Source: Bacteroidales bacterium (GTDB taxonomy: Bacteria; Bacteroidota; Bacteroidia; Bacteroidales; UBA10428). From it: 64,000 bases of DNA. Under the pieces are notes generated by a model that was not told the origin of the DNA, did no database searches, and saw only the letters and a program-made list of their open reading frames with translations. Of this stretch, positions 18,420 to 27,666 are shown piece after piece; within the stretch, counting starts at the first letter, position 1, and the number at the start of each line of letters is the position of its first letter. Both the position numbers and the translations under genes were made by a program. The DNA is taken from contig JAFGOZ010000220.1 in assembly GCA_016926235.1 (NCBI GenBank), forward strand, positions 202,655-266,654, written 5' to 3'.

Positions 18420-18881
18420 ATGTCTGACACGTATTCTAAAATCTACATTCAAACTGTTTTTGCCGTACAAAACAGAGATGCGATTATTAAACCTGATTGG
18501 GAAGAGGAATTGTATAAATACATTACTGGGATTGTCCAAAACAAAGGTCAAAAAATGCTTTCAATAAATGGTACGAATGACCATATTCATTTTCTGATAG
18601 GGATGAAACCAACATGTTGCCTATCTGATCTGGTGCGCGAAATAAAAAAATCTTCCAATGATTTTATAAAAGACAAGAAATTTACGCGATATAATTTTAA
18701 ATGGCAGGAAGGATTTGGTGCTTTTTCATACAGTCATTCACAGCTAGGCGATGTAATAAATTATATTAAAAATCAAAAAGATCATCATAAAAAAATATCC
18801 TTCAAAGAGGAATATGTATCTTTCTTAAGAGCTTTTGAATTAGAGTTTAAGAATGAATATTTGTTTAAATGGATAGAATAG
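18420..18881 (+). CDS. REP-associated tyrosine transposase (IS200/IS605 TnpA-like, Y1)
   Basis: A 153-residue Y1 transposase. It has the HUH nuclease motif NDHIHFLI (H55 and H57) and a catalytic tyrosine in DVINYIKNQKDHH (Y115). The family nicks single-stranded DNA at hairpins. The protein is intact, of normal size, and flanked by palindromic repeats, so it is probably the RAYT that moves or processes the REP units. The start ATG at 18420 fits the typical KIYIQTVFAVQNR N-terminus. Confidence 0.9.
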   Translation: MSDTYSKIYIQTVFAVQNRDAIIKPDWEEELYKYITGIVQNKGQKMLSINGTNDHIHFLIGMKPTCCLSDLVREIKKSSNDFIKDKKFTRYNFKWQEGFGAFSYSHSQLGDVINYIKNQKDHHKKISFKEEYVSFLRAFELEFKNEYLFKWIE

Positions 18882-18901
18882 ATTTAATTCAGAAATAATG
18901 T

Positions 18902-19018
18902 GACTTTAGAAAAGTCAGATATATAAAGCAGTTTTACACATAAGGACATACGGCCCCGGCCGGGGTCGAACTCCTTATGGTATAATGTTTTCTATAAACA
19001 TGTAATCCCTCCGGGATT
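18902..19018 (+). repeat. REP-like unit, right copy
   Basis: GACTTTAGAAAAGTC (18902-18916), GGCCCCGGCCGGGGTC (18952-18967, one mismatch from a perfect palindrome) and AATCCCTCCGGGATT (19004-19018). Same order, orientation and spacing as the left copy; the preceding TTTTCTATAAACATGT is shared exactly. It starts 21 bases after the transposase stop. Confidence 0.8.
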
Positions 19019-19118
19019 AGGAAATGAATTAATAGAAGGAAAAAATAATTTAAAATTTGCTAAGGATATTATTTGAATGATATCTGCGATTAAATCTGCG
19101 AAAATTTGCGAGAAATTG

Positions 19119-20429
19119 TTAATGATGTTTTTTGAATAGGTTCAATCTCTCCTCCAACACCGGGAATTGGCTCCGGTCAATTTTTGACACACAGGCCCTG
19201 ATGCCTTCGGTATGTTCGCTTCCGGTTGTCTCCAGCGAAATAGCACTTATTCCATAATATAATAATTGTTCAACCAATTTATGACCGGACATTCCGGGAT
19301 ATGCAACAGTAAAGTAAAATCCATTTCCTACAGGCTGGTCTGCATCTTTGTCATAAACAATATAAAATCCATTTTCAGTAAAGAGCCTTTTCATCACTTT
19401 TGCCCTTTCAGCATATTCGCGTAACGGAGCTACAAAATTGTACCTGCCTTCATTGGCGGCTTTTAAAATAGCGGCTACTCCAAATTGAGTAGAATGTGCA
19501 GTCCCCGCAGCCAGGCAATACAAAGCTCCATAAATCAGAGCGGTTCCAAACTGGTCTGAATTATAGTATCGTTTTAGTCCCGGATAACGTCTGTTGAACA
19601 GTGTATCTGATACAATAATAAGCCCGATACGCTGGCCTGCATAGCTAAATGATTTTGAACAGGATATCAGGATAATAAAATTATCTGTATAATTGGCTGC
19701 TGAAGCCTGGTAGGGTGGAACTCCCGGTGTTGAAATATCCTTACGGAAATCCATACCGAAATAGGCCAGGTCTTCAACCACTGTAACGTCATACTTTTGG
19801 CATAATTCTCCTATTATTTGCAGTTCTTCATCGTTAAGGCAAATCCAGGATGGATTGTTGGGATTGGAATACATTATGGTGGATACTTTACCGTCTTGAA
19901 GGTATGATTCCAGCTTATCTTTTAGTTTTTTTCCCCGGTAATTATAAACATCAAAAGCCCGGTAACCGTGGCCCAGTAAATTGCATTGCACTTTGTGCAA
20001 AGGGAAACCGGGATCAATAAAGAGGGTGCCTTCTTTATGGTCATCAGTTCTGTTGGCCACCATCATTACTGTAAATGAACCTTGCATAGAACCAACAGCA
20101 GGGATGCATGCACGAGGACTAACTTCAATACCCATAAAGTTTTTTACAAAACGGGAGGCTTCTTCCTTAAGAACGGGTTCTCCCTCAATATCAGGATAAC
20201 GTGCAGATACTCCTTGATGCAGCGCTTCAATTTCTGCAGTAATACCAATATCGCAGGTGTCCAATCCCGGAACACCAATCTCCATGCGTATATATTTCAC
20301 CCCACTGGCATTTTCAATATCCGTAACCAGGCGCATAATTTGCCTTATAGATCCTGTACTTAATCCTTCCAGTCCGCTTTTTGCAATAACTGATTGTACA
20401 ATATTTTTATCTACCGGTGTTGTATGCAT
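19119..20429 (-). CDS. PLP-dependent aminotransferase, class I/II
   Basis: A 436-residue fold-type I aminotransferase. The phosphate and carboxylate sites are visible in ISCSKSFSYAGQRIGL (Schiff-base K259), YSNPNNPSWICLNDEEL (N191) and VVEDLAYFGMD (D220, Y223). The opening RMEIGVPGLDTCDIG resembles the GEP segment of aspartate and aromatic aminotransferases. It lies 54 bases downstream of the ADP-forming acyl-CoA synthetase in a two-gene minus-strand operon, which suggests that its 2-oxoacid product is converted to acyl-CoA and then to ATP. Amino-acid specificity is not visible. Confidence 0.88.
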   Translation of the reverse strand: MHTTPVDKNIVQSVIAKSGLEGLSTGSIRQIMRLVTDIENASGVKYIRMEIGVPGLDTCDIGITAEIEALHQGVSARYPDIEGEPVLKEEASRFVKNFMGIEVSPRACIPAVGSMQGSFTVMMVANRTDDHKEGTLFIDPGFPLHKVQCNLLGHGYRAFDVYNYRGKKLKDKLESYLQDGKVSTIMYSNPNNPSWICLNDEELQIIGELCQKYDVTVVEDLAYFGMDFRKDISTPGVPPYQASAANYTDNFIILISCSKSFSYAGQRIGLIIVSDTLFNRRYPGLKRYYNSDQFGTALIYGALYCLAAGTAHSTQFGVAAILKAANEGRYNFVAPLREYAERAKVMKRLFTENGFYIVYDKDADQPVGNGFYFTVAYPGMSGHKLVEQLLYYGISAISLETTGSEHTEGIRACVSKIDRSQFPVLEERLNLFKKHH

Positions 20430-20483
20430 AGGAATACAATTTACAAAAAAAGAATGGCAAGTCCTAAACCAGTATTTAAAAGC

Positions 20484-22541
20484 TTACTTTTTGATAAATA
20501 TCCTGGTATCCACAGCAAAAATACCTTCCTTATTAGCAATCAGAGGATTAATATCCAATTCGTGTATTTTACTAAAATGCTCGCAAAGAATAGAGACTTT
20601 TACAATTATATTTGCAAATTCTCTTATGTTAATTCCCGCTTTACCCCTGGCACCCTGGAGAATATCAAAAACCTTAAGATCTTTAATCATTGAAAGGGCT
20701 TCATCCGTGTTTACGGGAGCTAATCGTACTGTATAATCTTTAATTATTTCTATAAAAATTCCTCCCATACCACAAAAAATCATATGCCCAAAGCCAGGTT
20801 CGTATTTTGCTCCAACATAAAGTTCCAGGCCTTTTATCATAGGTTGTAAAATCACACCGGTAGTTCCTTCAAGTGATATGAGACGATTGTATTCTTCTAA
20901 TAACTGATCTTTGGAGTTGATACTTAAGCTTATACCTCCCGCATCCGTTTTGTGAACAAATCCCATTGCCTTCAATACCAGTGGGTATTCATATTGTGAG
21001 GCTGCTGACAGGAGCATATTTTTTTCATTAATAACTAGTGTGGGTAACGTTGAAATTCCAACTTCATTAAAAACGATATTCTGATCTTCAATCGGAACAT
21101 AACCGGTTTCTGTATTGTCCATTATTCTTTTTGTCATAGGAAGGTCAGTTTTAGCCATAGGTTCCAAAAGGGATATGTATGGTGTATTTAAAATCCTGGC
21201 CAAAGCCTCCCCAAATAATACTTCATCCGGGAAAAAAACATTACCTTTTTCGATAAAACTTATTATTTCTTCTTTTGCATTAAGCAGGGATGGTAATACA
21301 GGATAAACAGGTTTTTTGCATTCCCTGATTTCATTATGTATAATATTATAAGCATCATCTACTTTAGTAAGTCCGGGACTGCCAAAAATAACTACTATTC
21401 CATCAATGTGTTTGCATTTATTCTCGCAAAAATCTATTGCTTTGGAAAGCTGGTCAGCAGTTCCGGTAGCGAGAATGTCAATGGGGTTTTGGATGGATGA
21501 GCCTGGGTGAAGGATCTTTTTTAAATCATCGGACCCGGTAATATCTGTTTTTGGAACCTCAAATCCATTTTTTGATAGTACATCAGTAAGCATTACTGCA
21601 GGACCACCAGCCTGTGTTACAATAGCAATTCTTTTACCCGACAAAGTTTTACATGTTAGTATGGCTGCCACATTGGTAAGCTCTTCACGACCGGCGCACC
21701 GGATGATACCTGCTTTTTTAAAAAGAGCTTCAACAGGTTCGTCAGGAGTGGCAAGGGCACCTGTATGTGAGGATGCTGCACGAATACCTGCTCGTGAAGC
21801 TCCGGCTTTTACTGCTGCTATTTTAGCTCCTTTTTGAATGAGAGAAGAAGCATGAAATAGTAACTTCTGTGGTTTCCTGATAGTTTCCAGGTATAGTAGT
21901 TTTATTCGCGAACTATTGACAGGGTCATAGGTCAGGTCCCAGTATTCAAGTACTTCCTCTATGCCAATCTGCGCGCTGTTACCCATTGAAATTATAGACG
22001 AAAAGGTAATGCCTTTTGGAATAGATGTTTCCATGATAAATACTGCAGTGGCACCCGACGAAGAAGCTAAGTCGCAGCCATGTTGTTCCAATTTAGGGAT
22101 TGGCGACGTAAAAACACCCTGATAATGAGCATTGAGCAACCCAATACAATTCGGTCCCAACAAGCAGGAGTGGGTTTGTTCAAGTATTTCAAGCAATTCA
22201 TCTTTAAGGTGCTCACCAATGGATCCAGACTCACTGAAACCTGCAGAAATAATAATGAATGCATGACAACCTTTCTCATTCGCAAGTATTTTAATTGACG
22301 GTATACACAAATGTGCAGGAAGTGCAATGATGGCAAGTTCTACCGTGGGAACTTCATGTTCTGTCGGGAAGCAGGCTAAGCCTTGAACCTGGTCTTCATG
22401 CGGATTGACAACATACAATTTACCCTTAAAGGTTCCATTTTTGAGGTTTTCAATAATTTTTCCTCCAGGTTTTTTTGTGTTGTTCGAACCTCCGACTATA
22501 CAAATACTATTTGGTTTTATGAGTTGGTCATTTATAAGCAT
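20484..22541 (-). CDS. ADP-forming acetate/acyl-CoA synthetase, fused alpha-beta
   Basis: A 685-residue NDP-forming acyl-CoA synthetase. Domains in order: CoA-binding Rossmann domain (residues about 1-130, beginning IKPNSICIVGGSNNTKKPGG), the succinyl-CoA ligase-like domains (about 150-450) with the catalytic histidine in AASSHTGALATPD (about residue 257), and an ATP-grasp domain (about 460-685) with PLVLKAMGFVHKTDAGG. The enzyme forms ATP from acyl-CoA plus ADP and phosphate, the energy-conserving end of anaerobic amino-acid fermentation. The context of 2-oxoacid:ferredoxin oxidoreductase and aminotransferases strengthens the call. Confidence 0.9.
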   Translation of the reverse strand: MLINDQLIKPNSICIVGGSNNTKKPGGKIIENLKNGTFKGKLYVVNPHEDQVQGLACFPTEHEVPTVELAIIALPAHLCIPSIKILANEKGCHAFIIISAGFSESGSIGEHLKDELLEILEQTHSCLLGPNCIGLLNAHYQGVFTSPIPKLEQHGCDLASSSGATAVFIMETSIPKGITFSSIISMGNSAQIGIEEVLEYWDLTYDPVNSSRIKLLYLETIRKPQKLLFHASSLIQKGAKIAAVKAGASRAGIRAASSHTGALATPDEPVEALFKKAGIIRCAGREELTNVAAILTCKTLSGKRIAIVTQAGGPAVMLTDVLSKNGFEVPKTDITGSDDLKKILHPGSSIQNPIDILATGTADQLSKAIDFCENKCKHIDGIVVIFGSPGLTKVDDAYNIIHNEIRECKKPVYPVLPSLLNAKEEIISFIEKGNVFFPDEVLFGEALARILNTPYISLLEPMAKTDLPMTKRIMDNTETGYVPIEDQNIVFNEVGISTLPTLVINEKNMLLSAASQYEYPLVLKAMGFVHKTDAGGISLSINSKDQLLEEYNRLISLEGTTGVILQPMIKGLELYVGAKYEPGFGHMIFCGMGGIFIEIIKDYTVRLAPVNTDEALSMIKDLKVFDILQGARGKAGINIREFANIIVKVSILCEHFSKIHELDINPLIANKEGIFAVDTRIFIKK

Positions 22542-22647
22542 CTCTTAATTTTGTTGTTATATAAATTTACCAAATCCCTTTGAGCTATCATAAAAACAAT
22601 ACCCGTTTTTTTGAATATGTCTGAAAAAATCGCTAAATTTCTATTGT

Positions 22648-22655
22648 TATATTTG
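22648..22655 (+). promoter_or_regulatory. Candidate -7 promoter box of the LRR gene
   Basis: TATATTTG is an exact match to the Bacteroidota TAnnTTTG element, 62 bases before the LRR gene start. No TTTG box at the expected spacing was found, so support is partial. Confidence 0.35.
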
Positions 22656-22716
22656 CGTTATATTATGTATTATTGAAAAATACTTTATAAAATCTATTAA
22701 ACCAAAAAATTGGGAC

Positions 22717-23724
22717 ATGTCAGAATTAATTGATAAAAGTACCGTGAAAAGGCTTGTTAAATGGGCCAAAAAAAACAGGATTGATTTTCCGTCAAGTGCT
22801 GAGGAAATGAAGCAAATGGTTACGCTCGATTTAAAGTTGTATAAATTAAGAGAACTACCCGGGGAATTATGCAATCTGAAAGGATTGAAAGAAATTGATT
22901 TAAGTTATAATCAACTAAGTAAGTTGCCTAAGGAGTTCTCAAAATTTTCTCAATTAGAGGTTTTAAAATTAAATCAGAACCACTTTAGTGAATTTCCTGA
23001 ATCAATATTGGAATTAACATCACTAAAAGTATTTGAGATTTCAGGAAACCAAATTGAAAAACTTCCTGGAGGAATTGATAAATTGACTCACCTGGAAGTG
23101 TTGGATTGTAAGCTTAATAAATTATCAGAACTTCCTGATAGTATTGGAAACCTTTCAAACCTGAAATCATTGAATGCAGCGGCTAACCATATAACACAAA
23201 TACCTCCTTCAATGGGTAACCTTTCAAATCTTGAATCACTTAATCTTTGGGCTAACAAGATTACAGAATTGCCAAAAGAACTGGGTCAACTGAAAAACCT
23301 GGTTGAACTGGGTGTTTGGAATAATAAAATAAGCATTATCCCACAGGCTGTTTTAGATTTGCCGAAATTAAAGGATGTAGAGTTAATGCTTAAAATTGAT
23401 AAGCTGAATGAAAAGTTGGTTGAAGCAGCACAGGCAGATGATCTTAAAACAGCTCAGGTAATGATTAGTTGTGGTGCTGATACAAATTATAAGTGGGATG
23501 GTTTTGGCGGATATGAGTTTACCACACCACTTTTTGAGGCGCATAGTGTTGAAATGGCCAAGCTTTTAGTTCAGAATGGTGCGAATCCTCATATAAAGAG
23601 AAAAAGAAAAATAGATACAAGTATAAAAGTGTGGGAAACAGATAAACAAATTGAGGAGGAAGAATCATTTATGACTATTAAACATTCACTTGAATTAACA
23701 AAATATAAAAAGTCAATAGGATAA
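22717..23724 (+). CDS. Leucine-rich-repeat and ankyrin-repeat protein
   Basis: A 335-residue protein without signal peptide. Residues about 45-225 hold seven or eight 23-residue LRRs of the plant/ROCO-like type, with the pattern LxxLxxLxLxxNxLxxLPxx (for example LKGLKEIDLSYNQLSKLPKE, then LKVFEISGNQIEKLPGG). Residues about 235-305 resemble two ankyrin repeats: LVEAAQADDLKTAQVMISCGAD and SVEMAKLLVQNGANPHIK. Both repeat types mediate protein binding. No enzyme domain is visible. Function unknown; the combination is unusual. Confidence 0.8.
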   Translation: MSELIDKSTVKRLVKWAKKNRIDFPSSAEEMKQMVTLDLKLYKLRELPGELCNLKGLKEIDLSYNQLSKLPKEFSKFSQLEVLKLNQNHFSEFPESILELTSLKVFEISGNQIEKLPGGIDKLTHLEVLDCKLNKLSELPDSIGNLSNLKSLNAAANHITQIPPSMGNLSNLESLNLWANKITELPKELGQLKNLVELGVWNNKISIIPQAVLDLPKLKDVELMLKIDKLNEKLVEAAQADDLKTAQVMISCGADTNYKWDGFGGYEFTTPLFEAHSVEMAKLLVQNGANPHIKRKRKIDTSIKVWETDKQIEEEESFMTIKHSLELTKYKKSIG

Positions 23725-23921
23725 TAAACTTTAAATAATTTTTTACGTATGTTCATAATTAGGGAATATTTTAATAATTTAGTAAAATATTCATGTTTTT
23801 ATTATGACCATTACACTGTGGTACGATAATTGAATGATTAAGTTGAAAGGATCTTAGTACAGGTACTTTCCCTTATAATCGTAAAACATAGCATGACCAG
23901 AAGAAAAGACAATTGGAAATT

Positions 23922-24893
23922 ATGAAAAGGCTCATAACATACATACTACTATTTGCTTGCTTTGTGCCTATCCTGGCTCAGGTTGAATTTGATGATCTGG
24001 AAAAGAAAGATATTGTGCGTAACAAAATCCGGTCTAAAACACAGTGGGATTACAAATATGTTGATGGAGTACCAGTTGAAGAGGGATTTAAAAGCTCATA
24101 TCGGAAGTATGATTATATGGGTAATGTTATCATAGTTATTAATTTCAAATTTGATGGCAGTGTTTCATCCACTGAACAGTATTCCTATAATAATAAAGGA
24201 GATCGTACAGAGTATATAAGGTATAAAGGCAATCAGGAAGAGCTACAATATAAGGAGAATACAGAATACGATGACAAAGGCAATAAATTAAGGGTATATG
24301 GTAAAACAAATAAATCGTCCTTTAATAATGTATATACCTATAACGATGAAGACAAAGTAGCTGAAATAGTATATAATGTTGGAGACTTTATTGATGAGAA
24401 GCGGGTGTTCGAATACGATGGTAATACATCTACCATATCCGTGATGGATGCGAAAGATAATTTAAAATACACACTTGTAACCAGCTATAATGATAAAGGG
24501 CAGGTAACAGAAGAAACCCGGTATGAACTTGATGAGGCAGTTTCAGATAAGGCGAGTTATCAATATGATAGTAAGGGAAATGTGCTGAAAGAAGAAAAAT
24601 ATAAGCATGGTCAGTTCAGGTATAGGGTAAAGTATACATACGATGCAGCAGGTCATGTACTAAAAGTTGTTCAGGAAGAACCGAGTGGTATATCATATGA
24701 AAAGAGCTTATGTACATATGATGCGCAGGGCCATCTAATAGAAGAGAAGTGGAGAAAAAATGCTACTTCTGATTTCAGTAAAAAAGATTATTCGTATAAT
24801 GAGGAAGGTTTATGCATAAAAATGGATGCATATTTTGCCAGTTATGATTTAAAAGTTCTCTCAAAATTTGCATATAAAACAACTGACGATTAG
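23922..24893 (+). CDS. Secreted YD-repeat-like (RHS-like) protein
   Basis: A signal peptide MKRLITYILLFACFVPILAQ is followed by about 300 residues with a loose 20-residue repeat of the type YxYNxKGDRTEYxxYKGN, EYDDKGNKLRVY and YDAAGHVLKVV, as in YD/RHS-type carbohydrate-binding repeats. I set the start at the ATG at 23922; the frame can be extended only to a TTG at 23913. There is no T9SS tail, lipobox or toxin domain. The protein is presumably periplasmic or surface-exposed; its function is unknown. Confidence 0.72.
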   Translation: MKRLITYILLFACFVPILAQVEFDDLEKKDIVRNKIRSKTQWDYKYVDGVPVEEGFKSSYRKYDYMGNVIIVINFKFDGSVSSTEQYSYNNKGDRTEYIRYKGNQEELQYKENTEYDDKGNKLRVYGKTNKSSFNNVYTYNDEDKVAEIVYNVGDFIDEKRVFEYDGNTSTISVMDAKDNLKYTLVTSYNDKGQVTEETRYELDEAVSDKASYQYDSKGNVLKEEKYKHGQFRYRVKYTYDAAGHVLKVVQEEPSGISYEKSLCTYDAQGHLIEEKWRKNATSDFSKKDYSYNEEGLCIKMDAYFASYDLKVLSKFAYKTTDD

Positions 24894-24905
24894 ACCATTA
24901 CATTA

Positions 24906-24926
24906 ATACTACTAAATTAGTAGTAT
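24906..24926 (+). terminator. Hairpin after the YD-repeat gene
   Basis: ATACTACTAA and TTAGTAGTAT form a 10-base inverted repeat separated by one base, 12 bases after the stop. It is AT-rich and lacks a strong U-tract, so a terminator role is only tentative. Confidence 0.4.
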
Positions 24927-25012
24927 ATTATTATCTAAAAACTTGCATAATTCAGAAATTTTATTTTTATTTGTACTAAATTAAAATAACAATAATCCCT
25001 CCTAAAGAAGGA

Positions 25013-25132
25013 TTAGTTTATAAAGAAGAGGCGAGAGACCAGGCTCAATGACCCTCTGGCAACCCCTTAGGAAGCCAAAAACTAAGGAAGGTGCCAATTC
25101 CTGACCAAATTTTTTTGGTAAATATAAATTAA
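25013..25132 (+). ncRNA. SAM-I (S-box) riboswitch
   Basis: The leader of metY contains the S-box core: AGAGGCGAGAGACCAGGCTC, then AATGACCCTCTGGCAACC, and later AAGGTGCCAATTCCTGACC, corresponding to the conserved kink-turn, P2-P3 and P3-P4 junction elements of SAM-I. P1 can be formed by TTAGTTTATA (25013-25022) and TATAAATTAA (25123-25132). Inside the 3' part, ACCAAATTTTTTTGGT (25104-25119) is an alternative hairpin that could be part of the expression platform. It precedes metY and metA, as expected for SAM control of methionine synthesis. Confidence 0.85.
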
Positions 25133-25139
25133 TACAAGT

Positions 25140-25229
25140 ATGAAAAAATCAGATCATTATCCTGGATTTTCCTTTATTTTTCAAATTGTGATTAGCTTTT
25201 ATATGCATGCTATGTGCATGCGAGGATAA
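25140..25229 (+). CDS. Putative Met/Cys-rich leader peptide upstream of metY
   Basis: A 29-codon ORF begins with ATG 7 bases after the riboswitch P1 stem. Its C-terminal half ends in MHAMCMRG: three Met and one Cys codons within the last eight residues, preceded by ISFY. The middle is hydrophobic. The stop is 115 bases before metY. This looks like an attenuation leader peptide responding to Met or Cys supply, but translation has not been shown and there is no Shine-Dalgarno sequence. Confidence 0.5.
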   Translation: MKKSDHYPGFSFIFQIVISFYMHAMCMRG

Positions 25230-25235
25230 CAAAAA

Positions 25236-25263
25236 GCAAGTTCCCGTTGTTATAATTACTTGC
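25236..25263 (+). terminator. Candidate attenuator hairpin after the leader peptide
   Basis: GCAAGT (25236-25241) pairs with ACTTGC (25258-25263), starting 6 bases after the leader ORF stop and followed by GTAGGATGAATC, without a U-tract. GCATGC motifs within the peptide codons (25204-25209 and 25216-25221) are also mutually complementary and could form a competing stem. Suggestive only. Confidence 0.35.
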
Positions 25264-25317
25264 GTAGGATGAATCATTAAACAACATGCGCGGGAGTGAT
25301 TGTTTATATAACAATAA

Positions 25318-26643
<1,326 letters not shown>

Positions 26644-26651
26644 TACTGTAA

Positions 26652-26700
26652 ATCATGAGGAGTATGGGAAAGGATTATATTTCCCAATGCTTCTCCTGAT
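26652..26700 (+). terminator. Long imperfect hairpin between metY and metA
   Basis: ATCATGAGGAGTATGGGAAA and TTTCCCAATGCTTCTCCTGAT are imperfectly complementary around an 8-base loop. It sits just after the metY stop. It might be a terminator or RNA-processing stem separating metY from metA, which begins 49 bases later. No long U-tract follows. Confidence 0.5.
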
Positions 26701-26749
26701 TAATACTTAAATCAATAAATCAACAATTTGAAAATCAACAAATAATACT

Positions 26750-27664
26750 ATGCCACTGAATATTCCAGATAACTTGCCGGCAGTTGAACAACTGATCAAT
26801 GAGAATATATTTGTGATGCGCGAAACCAGGGCTATTCATCAGGACATAAGGCCTTTGCAAATTGCTATTCTGAATTTAATGCCGGTAAAAACAACTACAG
26901 AGACGCACATTTTAAGGATGCTCTCAAATACCCCTTTGCAGGTGGAGGTAGTTTTACTTCGTACTTCAACCTATACCTCTAAAAATACACCTTTAGAGCA
27001 TCTGGATACATTTTACAAAACGTTTGATGAAGTGAAACACCGTAAATTCGACGGTTTGATCATTACAGGAGCTCCTATTGAACATATGAAATTTGAGGAT
27101 GTGGAGTATTGGGAAGAGTTAGTATCTATAATGAACTGGGCCGATAAACATGTCACTTCCACTTTGTTTATATGTTGGGGCGCTCAGGCAGGTCTTTACC
27201 ACCATTATGGCATACCTAAATATGAATTACCTCAAAAAATGTTCGGTGTATTTTGCCATAGAGTCTTAAACCGCAGAGAGCCTATCGTGAGAGGTTTTGA
27301 TGATATGTTTCTGGCTCCGCATTCAAGACATACATGCAATAAAGCTGAAGATATAGACAAAGTGCCCGAACTGGAACTAATATCCGAATCGGATGAAGCG
27401 GGTGTTTACCTTGTCGTTTCAAGGGACGCGAAACGGATCTTTGTTACCGGTCATTCGGAGTATGACCCGGATACACTTAAAAATGAATACCTGAGGGATT
27501 TGAATAAAGGATTACCCATTGAAATCCCCAAGAACTATTTTAAAGATGACGATCCGCAAAAAGAACCTGTAGTAAGATGGAAAAGCCATGCGAATCTTCT
27601 GTTTTCGAACTGGCTGAATTATTATGTCTATCAGATTACTCCGTATGATCTGGATAGTAAGTAG
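26750..27664 (+). CDS. metA: Homoserine O-acetyltransferase (MetA family)
   Basis: A 304-residue MetA-family acyltransferase, which activates homoserine for methionine synthesis. The catalytic cysteine is C142 in [10 protein letters not shown], and the His/Glu of the family are in VTGHSEYD. The residue that selects the acyl donor in this family is 111; here it is Glu ([10 protein letters not shown]), as in acetyl-CoA-specific enzymes, rather than the Gly of E. coli MetA. It is therefore likely a homoserine transacetylase, agreeing with the adjacent metY. The CDS ends 2 bases before the convergent dehydrogenase. Confidence 0.93.
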   Translation: MPLNIPDNLPAVEQLINENIFVMRETRAIHQDIRPLQIAILNLMPVKTTTETHILRMLSNTPLQVEVVLLRTSTYTSKNTPLEHLDTFYKTFDEVKHRKFDGLIITGAPIEHMKFEDVEYWEELVSIMNWADKHVTSTLFICWGAQAGLYHHYGIPKYELPQKMFGVFCHRVLNRREPIVRGFDDMFLAPHSRHTCNKAEDIDKVPELELISESDEAGVYLVVSRDAKRIFVTGHSEYDPDTLKNEYLRDLNKGLPIEIPKNYFKDDDPQKEPVVRWKSHANLLFSNWLNYYVYQITPYDLDSK

Positions 27665-27666
27665 TA

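Larger units (their letters stand above)
18119..19018. mobile_element. REP/RAYT element (REPtron-like): repeats flanking a Y1 transposase
   Basis: A compact element with the TnpA-type gene at 18420-18881 bracketed by repeat units, each with three short palindromes: a GA-rich stem, a GACCCCGG stem, and an AATCCC stem. Left unit 18119-18235, second unit 18288-18403, and right unit 18902-19018. The left and right units are both 117 bases with identical internal spacing (50 and 52 bases between palindromes). This is the organisation of REP sequences with their RAYT transposase. The element interrupts the fermentation region between the oxidoreductase operon and the second aminotransferase. Confidence 0.75.

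Noticed and set aside
18119..19018. Repeats as a CRISPR array
   Set aside because: Units are 117 bases, not 25-40, with multiple internal palindromes and no equal-length unique spacers or cas genes; a RAYT is present.
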